Assembly: GCA_029582155.1 (NCBI GenBank)
Contig: CM055905.1
Location: forward strand, 60,588,457 to 60,652,456
Direction of reading: 5' to 3'
From: Panopea generosa
Taxonomy: Eukaryota; Mollusca; Bivalvia; Adapedonta; Hiatellidae
DNA length: 64,000 bases
The position numbers and the translations under genes were made by a program. Below, piece after piece: positions 37,500 through 50,097 of the stretch (position 1 is the stretch's first letter; each line of letters starts with the position of its first letter). Under the pieces are notes generated by a model. It was not told the DNA's origin, searched no databases, and saw only the letters and a program-made list of their open reading frames with translations.

Positions 37500-38559
37500 C
37501 AGGGCTCGAATTTAAGCACTCGCCACTCGCAAAATGCGAGATGTATTTTGAAAATGCGAGTTGAAATTACTTAAGCTGGCATTTTTTTGCGAGTGGATTT
37601 CAAGTTGAGAAAATTACTTATTGCATTCATTTTATTGATTTTTAAAAATAAACAAGTATTATCCTGGTAAAAATAACGAGTTCTTGTCAATTTTACCAAA
37701 TTTCTTCTCGCGCCAAATTACCCACTAGCAGCAAGATTGTCAATGACATGTATTAAATATTTGTATGTGTAGACTGCGTCCAATTGTTTTGATCTCAAGT
37801 TCATTCTGCAAAAAGGAAGTAAAGTTAACACCCGTCAACAACATAATGAGTAGACTGCGTCTAGTTTGATCGATCGCGCACTCACTCTATAAAATAAAAG
37901 TAAAGTTGAAACCCGTCAAATTTATTGTTTACATATTTTGTCGGCTGTTAAAGTGGCTGATAAAATAACATATTTTTTCTCCATTAAACCGACGAATGAA
38001 AGTGAGTCCCAACAAGAGAAAAAGAGAAATAATCCTTCTGTTAATACTGTAATGAAATGGGAGCGACAGCTCAATATCACACAGGGCTATAAACTTGACA
38101 ATGACAAAATGGTGTGTCAATTGTAGAAACCACCGCGATCGACAGATCATCCATATTAATTAAACTCTTGTTATTGTTGAATCCATGATTCATATTTTAG
38201 TTTAGTTCAAAGTGTTTATTAATGATATATCATTGTATGCATTTATTTATAGTAGTCTATAATAAATAACAAAGACAATTTTATTTTTTTAAATATTTTG
38301 TTTTGTAAATTACTGCTTTGAATTGTACCTTAACATATATAATAACCTTGATACCATTGTCTATAAATAAAAACAAGCTAATAATGCATATTAAATAACA
38401 TGCAGGCTTTGAAACAATTAATTTTGGGTTTATTTAGACATATAGGACTACAAGTTTCTGCGAAAATTGATTTGGCTAGTTGGTTTCAAATTTGGCCAGT
38501 TGAAATTTTAGGCACTGGCCAAAATTGCCAGTGCACAAAAAAGTTAAATTCTAGCCCTG
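37500..38559. mobile_element. hAT-like element with CAGGGCT termini (1,060 bp)
   Basis: Left end cagggctcgaatttaa and right end ttaaattctagccctg are near-perfect inverted repeats. AGTTT flanks both ends. The interior frame 37938-38126 (KWERQLNITQGYKLDNDKMV) could be a transposase N-terminal remnant. An internal tandem block (gtagactgcgtc) occurs twice near 37770 and 37850. Confidence 0.65.
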
Positions 38560-39085
38560 AGTTTAATAGTTTAAAATAATGGAAAAACATGGATGTTGAG
38601 CAGTAAACCGTTTAAAACATACATACTTATGATTTGAATTATTTTGATTATTTCCCATTTTCATCATTACAATGCTATTTTTTCTGTTCAAGGGACCCGC
38701 CCCTATTCCCATAAGTCTGAAGACCAAAAGAAAAACTGAACTAGTAGTTTAAATTTACTTTACCTCGATTGTGAAACAAGCTCAATGTTACAACTTGTAC
38801 AAATCACGCTCGAGGTCTTCCTTGGTATCACCATTACTAAGCATATGTGGTAAAAGTGTCTTACCCAACGAAAGTTTTAAAATTCACATTGCTCGAAGTG
38901 ACACTTTTGTGCCTATATAAGTTTTAATTTGTTTCTACATGATTATTAATTTTAATACTATCGCAATGAAAAATCCTTCAAAGATTAATATTTTCTTGGT
39001 TTAATTTTGATGAATAATTGCAATGCAATAACATATGTGTAAATTGTTCTTGAATCTTTTGTTTTCAGGTCACTAGGATATTATC

Positions 39086-42000
39086 ATGGCTGAGAGACCA
39101 GAAGATCTGAATCTACCCAACGCTGTTGTGACCAGGATTATTAAAGATGCTGTAAGATTTTGTTAATAACAAAAGACAAAAGTCTTTAACCGGACAAACT
39201 GTCAAGTTTCTTTACATCTCATTATCTGCATCAGTTAATTAAAGTAACAGATTAAAAACTGTTATTCACTGAGGCAGTTATGCACCAGTCAGTTTTAACC
39301 CTTGCCCTCCCTAGACCAGGACAATAAAAAAAATTCTTTCTGCAGAGTGTAGATAAAGGCCCTGTCCTTCAGAGACACTTTGCAGGTAAATTCCATGCTA
39401 AAAGCATTTTGCCTCAATGGATCCTTTATACAGGGCTCAAATTAGAGGGCGACGTGGGCGACAAAGTCGCTTTTTTCTCCGTCACTTCGCTTTTTTTTTT
39501 TGGTCACGGCGAAGTTTTAAGTCGCCTAAAAATTAGCAACATCTCTTTTTTTCTGGATGCTAGCGAAGTGCAAATTACAACTATAACCAATATTTGGTAT
39601 ATTCTCTAATCCGTGGATAAGTGTCGCCACATATGTGGGAATGCAAATTGCAATAATCGGTTACTTCTGACCCAAATATCCCAAGGCAATTTTCGGCATA
39701 TATGTTTACACCCCGTGCCAACATCGTATAGATTGCTAGGCAACGCAATCGTTTGGCTGACCAAGATCAAGGTTTCCCTTGCATAGAGTTAAAACATCAA
39801 GCTTCTCATTGAAACCGATCATTTTTTTCAACTGTCAATCAGAGTTTTCCATGAACAAAGTAACTTTCCGCGTATGACGTAATCATCTTTTGTGTTTGCG
39901 AGATGCATAGTTGATTGACAAGAGTGTAATTCAATTCTGAATTATACGTTTAAAATGAATAATTAGCGCGTTTGATTTTTAGAAATTACCGATAATTAAA
40001 GAGGTATTGATAATTATGTTGCCGCTAACTGTTGTCTATAAATATGTTCGAGTCGAAATAAACAAATTGAACTGAATCGATTATAACAACTGTTAATTCG
40101 GTGTCCGTGAGTGATGTATAGAATTAACATAGAAAAAATTGTTTTGTTACTCAATTTGTTTGTTTAAATCAGCTGGTTTAATTACTATAAATATTTGTGA
40201 TCCGACCTATAACTACAAAGTTTGACTTCCAAAGAGCCATGAAATATTGGAAACAACAGAAAGTACAAAATATTTATAAATGGGAATTAAAACGGTCAAG
40301 TAACTAAGTTAGTTTAAGCAGTGCGTAGACTGCAGTGGGGATAGCATGTAACACAGCATCTGAAATTTAAAAAATGTGTGTTTAATGTATGTTTCATGAA
40401 CTTATGATTATGTTTTGCATTTTAATAAAAAAGTGTTTATTTGGTAAAAAAAAAAAAATGATATGTGAACAGAGAAATATCTTTTTGATTACTCTTTCGG
40501 AGATAAAGTTATAGATAAATAGCATTTATCTTCTGCTTTTACCAGGTACTAGTGTTCCATGTTCTTTGCAAAAAAAAAGTAAATAAAATAATGAGTGGCA
40601 TGAAGAATACTCCTACCATGAAAAAGTAGATTGTAAGTTCATTTACCTGTATCTTTATTCAGAAAGTTAAACTCCCTGTTCTGTAAGAATATATCACAAA
40701 AACTAGTTCCTTAATTACAACATCATAAAAAAGACAGGAAGGCAGTCAACCAACACATTTGATATAAATCAAAAACAATATAAAACATTATAAAAACAAT
40801 ATAAAACAAAAACACATAATGACATAGCATTAATTTTAATGAAACTAAGTTTTCGTGTAACAGCGTGACGAAATTTACCACTTCTCCCTATTTTTTCTCC
40901 ACTTCTCCTTTTTTTTGGATGAAGGAGAAGTCACTTCTTCCTAAAATTCAGACCCAGTTTGAGCCGTGTTTATAGCCATAAAACTACTATGGAAGTTTGG
41001 TTAAGATTCATTAAAAATGAGATTGTTATTGTGTACACAAGATCAAATATCAGTGCTTCTTTCAGCATTTTGGGAAGATGACCCGTACCCTTGGAATTCA
41101 GATTTTTAGCGGCATTTTCATTAACATTGGGAAACCTCAAACATATTTGTTCAGCTTAATAAAAATGCACTGTAGAAACATTGATGCAGTAAAGTATTTT
41201 CCATTAGAGGTCAAGAGGACCTTCCGAATGAATTGATATTGTGAAATTTCAAAATTTCTCTGGCCTTTAAAAGCCAGAAGAGTAACCTTGTGCCTTCTAA
41301 GACCTCTTGTTTAACTAAATATCCCTGACATTCATTATGAAAATCACTTACCTCTCACGGCTAAGGTCGTATGTTCAAGTCCCGCTGACTCCCAAGAACA
41401 TTTGTGAGAAATATTGCCAGTTACTTGCGAAGGACGGTGGTTCTACTCATGTTAATTCTGAGGTTTTCCTCCACCAGTAAAACTTGATATGCCATATATA
41501 ACGTGAAATGTGTTGAAAATGGTGTTAAACCCTATTAAAAAAAAAAATTCATAGACATCTATAAATGTCTTTCAATTTACAGAACATTCTCAGTTGATGA
41601 CATTATCAATTTCATAATTGAAATATGTGTCTGACATTCGTTGTTGTAGTTTCTAGAATTGTTTCAGCTCATTACCGTTTTTGTTATTAGCCAGGCCCGA
41701 CTAGCTCAGTCGGTTCTGCATCTGACTATCAATCCAGCGGTCGTGAGTTCGAATCCATGCCCGGTAACAGTCTCCGTGATGATTGATATACGACATTGTG
41801 TTTCATTATCATTCGTCTCTCACCACTGATTCAAGTGGGAAAGTTATCAGTTACTTAAGGAGATGGGGTGTGTTCTAGTACTTGTTAATCCCAGGAAACA
41901 GCGGTTAGGTTAACTGATAGTCTGTTAGCCCTTGTTGGCATAAAAATGACGCTAAATATTCAATCAATCAATCAAACCTTCGTTATTACAGATACCTGAT

Positions 42001-45000
42001 GGCGTGAATGTTTCGAAGGAAGCCAGACTCTCAATCTCCAAAGCAGCCAGTGTATTTGTGTTATATGCCACCTCATGGTAATTGTCTTACTATCTATTGC
42101 AAGTCGAAACACCGCAGCGATAGAGCGTCCGCCTCTCATGCAAGTACAGTTGAAACTTGTTGTCTGTGTCGATATTCAGGATATCTCGATCCCAGTTTTA
42201 GTCTCCGATTGTTCATTTAACACCTTAATTTGAATGTCCGTCTCAATATATTTATTGTTGACATAAAATTGTTTGTTTTTCCACGTCGTGTGAAAATCTA
42301 CGCATGCCATTTTTCACAGTTTGTTTAAGACGCAACACTTATTACCGGTCAACGACAAAGGTGTCAGTTTTAATGACTGACAGAACGTTGCAAACATCGT
42401 GTCATTGAAATGGGTGATTGCATGTAAATGTTATTTAGATATCATTTGATTCAGTCAGTTAGCCTCAACTTATATCTCACACTTACGAGAAATTCAAAGA
42501 AGGACCCAGATATTAGCATTTATCACAGCAGTGTAATTCTACTGCACAGACCGTAATATGAAAGAGAAAATACAATTGATGTACGACAATTATCAGGTGA
42601 TGAAAATATGTCGATATTCGGATATCTCAAGTTTTTTTGGCAGTCCCTCCAATATCGAGATAATGAGTTTCGACTGTACTAGAAGCTTCCTGGCTTGGTG
42701 GTCACAGTTTGATAAATCCAATAATTGATTCTTGTGACATATCAGTCCTTCTGCAAGTAAATTGAGCGCGAACCCATGACAGTGGGAGTAAAACGGCTAT
42801 AAGAGGACACTTGGCCACAATAGATTTTAAATGATAAAAAACAAAAATTAACAAAAGGCTTTAAAATTCCAACAAACAGTTGTATATATTTATATATATA
42901 AATATTTAACTTTGTCGTGAGTAGCTATAAAACGTGTCATTTTTGAAGATACAAAGGGTGTTTTTTTTCACCATTTTGGCGAGATGACCCATACCCTTGG
43001 AATTGGACATTTTAGGAGCGTTTTCATTAAAATTGGGAAAACTTTTGCTATATATATATTTGTTCAACTTTATAAACATGTGTACATTTGCTTCACTGAC
43101 CATGTTATTGAAGAATCGATTTCATACCCAATTTAAATAGGGAAAACTGTGTTTATTTTACCAAGGAATTATGTTGATATACAATTATTGATTTTTTCAA
43201 GTGGAAATTTTAACCACTCAGTCTGGGGGGGGGGGGGGGGGGGGGGGGGAAGATACTTTTGTAATTGGGAATAATAACTCAATAACAGATATAAAAAAAC
43301 ACTGGACTGTGAGGTTTCTTTGTTTATTTAACACAAGCTGTTCTCAGTAAACATATGTACAGATCTACTGCAGCTGTCATCTTGGAACTACTTTACAGAT
43401 CAGTTTTAATTAGAGTATGTTTTTGGATTGGTTTTTCAATGATTAATGTGTTTGTAAAAATATATATTAGTGTAGTTTAGTTTGTACTAATTTATTTGAA
43501 CTCAATGGCGAAGGAAGCTCAGAGCTTACTGGTGTAAAAATCAGTTGTGAGTGTTTCTTAGGTATTGGTAGAACCGATACTGATAGTTGTTTTGAAAGAC
43601 CATCAGATCGAGCATGGGATTGAACCTATGACCTCTAGAGTGAGTGGCCAACATGCTACCCACTGCACTACCACCCCCACTTTATTTAAGTGTAGAACCT
43701 GCGTTGCCAGGGCTTGAAATTTCTGATAAAAGCTACTTGTCCTCCCTTTACAACATTTTTAATTGAATGCTTAAAATCAAAGAAATATTAATGTCTGTTT
43801 CTAAAATATTACTCGTCCTGACCAAATGTTCACTCATCAAGTGGAATTTTCCAGCCCTGGTTGTGGTATTTGTTATTATCTGTCTTTAATGATATTTACC
43901 TTACTTGATCAGTACTGCTTGGTATACTTAATTTAACTTCTCTTTCTTTGATTTTATTGCAGTTCCAATAATTTTGCCTTGAAAGGAAAGCGTAAGACAA
44001 TAACGGCGAAAGATGTACTGGACGCGCTGGAAGATATGGAGTTTGACCAGTTTGTAGATCCACTTAAGGAATGTTTAGATGGTAATGAAACTTAGAAATC
44101 ATTCAGAAAGTTCTGAGCAATTTGTGATATATACTTGGTGAATTTAAAGCCACATTATCCAACTATTGTATTAAAGTGATATTTGCAGTTTTATGCCATC
44201 ACAAGCGATTAGACAACCTCACAACTCTTTCCTGGGAGGTTAACCTGTACTCAAACACACCCATCTCCACAATTAACTGATAACTTTCCCACATAAATCA
44301 GCGGTGAGAGACAAAAAATGAGACAAATGTCTTGTATGAATATTCACATGGAAATTCGAACTCACTGCTTCTGGATTGAGTCGGACATGCTTCCGAATGA
44401 AATAAACTAGGCCAGGATAGAAACAGGAGAAATAAAATACAGTCTTTGAAATTAGCCAGGCATCCATGATAAAAGTCGTGTAGAAATTTCTTTGGACATG
44501 TATAATTTGCAAATTCATTTGCCGGTCAAGATCCTGTTTTAAAAACACATCAAACAAAACTGGCCATGAATTAAAAGTTTTTATTTCAAAGCATGTACAC
44601 CAGAAAAAGTGGCATCTAGACGTTGACTTGTGTGCACATTTTACTCAATATTCAGTTATTTTGTAACACTTACCAATTACGAATCACACAAAGAAAGTCA
44701 CTTCTGTTTTTTGAGGTCATTTCCAGTTAAATAAAAAAACACACAGTTTTTTCATATGTTGGAGGTATTAAGCCAGGGTGAAACATCAAGACAATCAGTC
44801 TTGGTCCCAAATTGATTACAAGTCTGAAAGAAAACTTTTCAGTAAACATGACACAATAACCAAGAGTTATTATATCATGACGGGAATATGCTTCGCACGG
44901 TGCCTGCATAGAAATAATATTACTACCTTTGACTCCCTGCGTCCATTAAATGAAGAAGAAAGATCTAAAATAATTAACCTATGTTGTATCTAAATTATAA

Positions 45001-46294
45001 TTAAAGTTTGCTTCAAGGGACATAACTGCTTCTTATATTATTGACCTGTGTAGAGTAGTCTGCCCATTTCAATTGCCATATATTGATAAAAACACTTAGT
45101 CTTTTAGCTACTTTGTGGTTGTACTATTGATTTTATCATGTCAATGCATTCATTTCAGTTGATAAACTGCCTGCCTGATAAACATAGGTTCATCATGTCA
45201 ATGCAAGTTTATAACGCACATGACATCATTATCATGCACATGAAATTTTTTGGGTGGCATATAGTAATCGCAGCATCTGCCATCCGTCCTTCCTTCCATC
45301 CGGTATTTTGTTTCCGGCCTGTAACTTTGTCATGCATAGATGGATTTTGTTAATACTTGCTACAAATGATCAACATAACATGACAACGTGTCGTGAGTAA
45401 GACCTACACCCATACCTCAAAGGTCAGGGTCACAATTTTAGTTTGTTTGACAACACTGAGTTTGTGTGAGATTTTGTGTCCGGCCTGTAACTTTGTCATA
45501 CATATATGGATTTTGTTGATACTTGCTACAAATGATCAACATAACATGATGATGTGTTGCGAGTAAGACCCACACCCGTACCTTAAAGGTCAAGGTTACA
45601 ATTTGAGTTTGTTTGACAACACTCTGAGTTTGTGTGAGATTTCGTGTCCGGTCTGTAACTTTGTCATGTATAGATTGGTTTTTATAAATACTTGCTACAA
45701 ATGATCAACATAACATGACGACGTGTCGTAGGTAAGACCCACACCCGTACCTTAAAGGTCAAGGTTACAATTTGAGATTGTTTGACAACACTCTGAGTTT
45801 GTGTGAGGTTTTGTGTCCGGTCTGTAACTTTGTCATGTATAGATTGGTTTTATAAATACTTGCTACAAATGATCAACATAACATGACGACGTGTCGCAAG
45901 TAAGACCTATACACATACCTGAAAGGTCAAGGTCACACTTTGAGTTTGTTTGACAACACTTTTAGTCTGTTTGAAATTATCCATGAATATCAAGAGTAAT
46001 GGACTAATGTTACTGACTGGATACAGTTGATATATTAATGCATGTTCTGTTTCAGTTTACAAGAAAGAACAACAAGGGAAAAAGGACCAGAAAAAGAAAG
46101 AGAAAGAGACAGCGAGTCAGTCTCAGTCATCGAGGACTGAGGTTGTAGAGGACGACGATGACGAGGGTGTGGAGATTGTAGAGGAAGACGAGGAGAATAT
46201 GGAGGAGGAGGTTCCAGAAGGGTCGGGGTCGGGGGTCATCAACGGGGGAGGGGAGGGGGATGTTGTGGAGATATCGGACACCAGTGATGAATGA
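39086..46294 (+). CDS. POLE3: DNA polymerase epsilon subunit 3 (histone-fold protein, CHRAC subunit)
   Basis: Four exons with matching phases: 39086-39151, 41992-42077, 43963-44081 and 46056-46294 (stop TGA 46292-46294), 169 aa. The start reads [20 protein letters not shown], nearly identical to vertebrate POLE3. The histone fold continues through [40 protein letters not shown] and [20 protein letters not shown] Lys-rich segment and a long acidic Asp/Glu/Gly tail follow, as in the family. The protein pairs with POLE4 in DNA polymerase epsilon and with CHRAC15 in the ISWI chromatin-remodelling complex, in the nucleus. An acceptor-like cag just before 39069 suggests a 5'-UTR intron. All three introns are loaded with mobile elements. 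An ATG in good context (ATCATGG) marks the start. Confidence 0.96.
39431..40968. mobile_element. hAT-like element with CAGGGCT termini in POLE3 intron 1 (1,538 bp)
   Basis: Left end cagggctcaaattag pairs with right end cagtttgagccgtg, and TTTATA flanks both sides. Subterminal cttctcc/gaag-rich blocks are shared inward. No intact transposase frame was seen. Confidence 0.55.
41335..41550 (+). mobile_element. SINE family B copy in POLE3 intron 1
   Basis: It lacks part of the head but keeps the B-box region (gttcaagtcccgctgac), the body block ttgcgaaggacggtggttct, the gccatatataacgtgaaatg block and an A-run. Confidence 0.7.
41690..41975 (+). mobile_element. SINE family A, full copy, abutting POLE3 exon 2
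   Basis: The tRNA-like head ggcccgactagctcagtcgg with B-box gagttcgaatcc is followed by the complete body and a caatcaatcaatcaa tail. The tail ends about 16 bp before the exon 2 acceptor at 41991. Confidence 0.8.
42147..42676. mobile_element. pogo/Tigger-like element in POLE3 intron 2 (530 bp)
   Basis: Left end cagttgaaacttgttgtctg and right end gagataatgagtttcgactg are flanked by TA. Subterminal tcgatattcaggatatctcg and its complement are also paired. It starts 70 bp after exon 2. Confidence 0.7.
43227..43250 (+). repeat. Homopolymer G tract
   Basis: A run of about 23 G in POLE3 intron 2. The exact length is unreliable in most sequencing. Confidence 0.8.
43695..43858. mobile_element. hAT-like MITE with CAGGGCT termini in POLE3 intron 2
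   Basis: Left end cagggcttgaaattt and right end aattttccagccctg are inverted repeats about 164 bp apart. Confidence 0.6.
44205..44400 (-). mobile_element. SINE family A, reversed copy in POLE3 intron 3
   Basis: Complement of the body is visible (aattaactgataactttccc, aatcagcggtgagagac). The B-box complement aattcgaactcactgc ends the head. Confidence 0.6.
45290..45990 (+). repeat. About 167-bp tandem array, four copies, in POLE3 intron 3
   Basis: The block ctgtaactttgtcatgyata occurs near 45320, 45485, 45653 and 45822, with atgatcaacataacatgac and accttaaaggtcaaggt in each unit. Confidence 0.85.
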
Positions 46295-46589
46295 AATTGG
46301 GAAATGTTTTATGTAAAATTTATTTATTGTAGGAAACTGCAAAGTGTAAATGTTTGGATTTACTTAAATAGTTGATAAGTAGGGATAGAAATTTGAATAT
46401 TGAATGCAAACTTATTCAAAGGAACATGCTAAGACCCGTACTGTCTCAAAGAGATCTGAAGAAGTCAATGCGACGGCTCAATGCTGTGATTGTATGTTGC
46501 AGCCTAATCTAGCAGTAGTTTTGCAGATTTGTAGTGGTTGCAAATTGACAGGAGACGTTCTTTAGATCTGTGTTTATACACTAAAAGGC

Positions 46590-47145
46590 TAAAGATACAC
46601 CAAGTGTATTCAGAGCCGCATTGTCAAACTATTGTAAGTGATATTTACAGTTTTAGAATATGTATGTAAAGGTATAACATGTATATTAACCATTCTTTCA
46701 ATAATTATGATTATATCAAAATCATTAATGAAATACCTACATGTAGATACATATTTTAAAACTAGCTGGTTAGTTCAGTCCATAGAGCATCTAACTATCA
46801 AATAGGGATTGTGAATTAGAATCCCTGCATGGCCACAGTTTTGGTGTTGACTGATATACAACTTGTCTCTCGCCACTGATTTAATTGGGAAAGTTATCAG
46901 TTACTTGCACAGATGACTGATCCAGAATACTGGTTAAAAGAGATGACTGATCTCCAATACTGGTTAACAGAGATGACTGATCTCCAATACTGGTTAACAA
47001 GCTAGGAGTGGTTAAGCTAACTGATCACCTGTTAGCCCTTGATGGCATAAAAATGACGCTTAATATTTAATCTACCTAAAGCTGTAAATATTGCCTACAA
47101 TAGTTTGATAATGTGGCTCTGAAATTCATCTGTTATTTATTTATC
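46590..47145. mobile_element. MITE (copy 2) interrupted by a SINE
   Basis: The left half (attcagagccgcattgtcaa, then tattgtaagtgatatttaca) and right half (tttgataatgtggctctgaa, then attcatctgttatt) match the element at 10225-10457. A family A SINE lies between them at 46762-47075. Confidence 0.65.
46762..47075 (+). mobile_element. SINE family A inserted in a MITE
   Basis: The tRNA-like head (actagctggttagttcagtc) and family A body include an internal triplication of an approximately 29-bp block (agatgactgatctccaatac). The tail is aatgacgcttaatatttaat. The flanks are the two halves of the MITE at 46590-47145. Confidence 0.65.
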
Positions 47146-47316
47146 AGTATATTACAGGTGTTCATACACAGATGTTTCAGATATATTTGTCATCCATTAA
47201 AATTTGCTTCATATTTAGGTTTTACTGCCATTAAAACCCCAACATCTACTGCCAGGGTAGTAAATATTTGTAAGAGGAGACTATCAAATTACAACATTAC
47301 ACTAGGCTATCTGCTG

Positions 47317-47793
47317 TTAAAGGGATTATATTGTCATATTACCGTCAAATCTCTGTCCTAAATACACATGCCCAGTATGAAGATACACTTATAACTTAGA
47401 GATATATGCGTCTAAAGTGTCTTATTGCATAACCTCTTTTTTCCAAACATCAGGTTTCTGAAGCCATGCTTTTGTTTTTGTTTACATTTGCCATTTTCAA
47501 CGAACCGCTTTCGGGTTTCCGATCAATCATCGGATAACATCGTGAAGACTCGTTCCCGATTTCGTTTTCGAGGCTTTGTTCTGAAAGTTTACGGAGTTCA
47601 ATGTAAACATTGCGCAATACTATATTGCAGGACGTATTAAAGTTTTGGCCAATATTCAATTACTGTTAATTTGATAACTTTAAGTAAATAAAGGTTATAC
47701 GTCAATACATAAGCATTATTTTGTGCACACTGCATACAGGAAAAGTCTGGATTAACAGCGGGTTTGTGTTACTTGCCAATATAATCCCTTTAA
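47317..47793. mobile_element. TTAA-flanked inverted-repeat element
   Basis: Left end TTAAAGGGATTATATTG and right end CAATATAATCCCTTTAA are inverted repeats, about 477 bp apart. The inner part carries open frames on both strands (47425-47640), but neither resembles a known transposase. The TTAA edge suggests a piggyBac-type origin. Confidence 0.65.
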
Positions 47794-50097
47794 CACAGAT
47801 CAATGTGAATAGAGTGCATCTCCCTTGAATTTCAATTTTTTGGCAGCTAGAGGGTTATTTTTCAACCTGCATATAACAAACACAAATTATGTGTTTTGCC
47901 AATTAATAAATGTATCAACAATAATCTAGTAGTATGCAACATTATAACAAAAACATTGTGTTGATGACTGAAATTTTGAAAAGGGTTCTCTTGTTTGAAT
48001 CATAAACTGAATTATATAAAACCTGCCATAGAGCCATCTTGCGGCTTTTATAAGGCAGTTGGAGCTTTATGCTGTGGTTATATATTGGCCCTTTATTTAT
48101 GTGATAGGGTAAGAGGAAAAATCAGGGATTTTTTGTGGTCACAATGAGCTTTCATTCTACTCAATGCTAATGGATAAAAATACGCTAAAACTCAGTATAC
48201 TCTTTTATTAAATTTTATTTCCATTAAACACATGTTGTTTCCATCAACGCCAAACTCCACTCTGAAGAGTTCATTAACATTGCTCTCCCTTGTTATTAAG
48301 AGTCTAACACCAGTTAGCTCCTTTCTTCTAATATAACATTAACACTCAATTCCTATTTTACAATGACAAAGCTAATTAATGCATTAATTAAATATTTATG
48401 TATATGTAACTGAAACATGTTTCTGTTATCAGTAAATATAACCAGTACAAAAGTATAATGTAAATCTTTTAGTACAGTGACATGAACATTAACAAATAAA
48501 CAATAAATGGCCGACTTAAAGTCACTATCAATACAAAGTCATGTGAAATCATTAATAGTTGTGGAGTAATTTTTTCATTGATTTCGTTGAGAACCTCGAC
48601 AAGAAGTTAAATCCCACTTAAATGGTCGTGGCCAAAATTTTGTTGCATCCGAACTGCATAGCATTTACCTGTACCTAAAACGTAGAACTACCTTTCTTAG
48701 CTAGATCTACATGTTTTACGATAATTTCTATTTAGTGTGCACATTTAGCCATTTGATCTATCAAAAGTTAAATTAAAATTTGAAATCTTTAATTTAGTGC
48801 ATTGATTTAACTAAAATAGGTAAAAACATATTAATATTACATCCGTTTTATTACATGAAATATGTTTGTCAATATCAGACGTCATCTTTATTTTATTTTC
48901 TTAACTGTGGAATGTGCTAAAAATAGATTGTAACGTTTCCTAGGTGAATATGTCAACTACAATAGTAGACGACCCAATTTTACATTTTTCCAGCTTTGTT
49001 GCAAGTAGCAACTTTTAAAAAAGAAAATGTGCATGTGAATAAATACGATACAGATAGATACACCTTTTCCCACGATTACCCCATGTCGGGAAGAGCATTT
49101 ATTACAGCATGTGTAAGTGCCGACAGCAACTCAATACTGGTACAGACCAGTAATTGATAAATATTATGTAATAGAAATACTTGAATTCAAAGATCACGCT
49201 TAAGCAATTTTTTTTCTAAAATTCGTTTTCAACGAAATTAAGTCACATCGAATATGTCCTTGAACAAAAAACAACGAAATTTAATACCAACAAAAGTAAA
49301 TGATTTCACAGTATGATATTTAAAGAGAATATATCGGGGATACTTTTTAAAATCAGCTGAAAATATAGCATTCCTACATATGTATACTCAATGGCCCCAT
49401 TTTGTTATAAGGATATATAATTGAACATGCCAAAAAAATACATTGAAAAAGGATTTCCTATTTATGGCTACGCACCTAGGTTGGACTAAGTTAGATATCC
49501 CACTTACAATTGCAGCATATTTTGTGACGTATTAAATGAGTCCCCTGATTTCATTTTGATCTGCTACATAGGTTTACACGTAGTAAATTGATTGATTGAT
49601 TGATTGAATATTTAGCGGCATTTTTATGCCATCGAGGGCTTACAGACGAATATGTTAAAAATCAATGTTATGTAAACAACTGCCTTATCTTATATGATTA
49701 ACTATAGTTCATCTGTACAACTTTGTAGTTGAAATAAAATATTTTTATAAATTATGTTTTGATTTTATCTGTTAAAATTTATTTTTGTATACACCTTATT
49801 AAACAATCATGGTGGTTGCATAAGTTACAGTTTAAAAATCAGTATGGTGATGTGCATTGCATCGTGACTAAAATATTGCAATATGCATCGCCTTTTATTT
49901 TCACAGGCAATATGTATCGTGATATGTATTGTCCTAAAATGAAGTATCACAGATGAAAAAAATGCAAATGCACAGCCCTATATAGCAGTTCTGAAACACT
50001 GCTCATCATGCATGCCTATTGAAACTTTCATATATCTGTTTTCCATATAATACTCGATAGTTTTACAAATGTATTGATATCCTAAAAGTGTCTTTTT
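47794..50097. other. Intergenic AT-rich stretch
   Basis: Contains one SINE fragment (49583-49650) and short frames without recognisable domains. Confidence 0.45.
49583..49650 (-). mobile_element. 3' fragment of SINE family A
   Basis: Complement of the tail and 3' body: tgattgattgattgaatatt, then agcggcatttttatgccatc. Confidence 0.5.

Noticed and set aside
47425..47659. Overlapping frames on both strands as a small gene
   Set aside because: They lie inside a TTAA-edged inverted-repeat element and show no recognisable domain.
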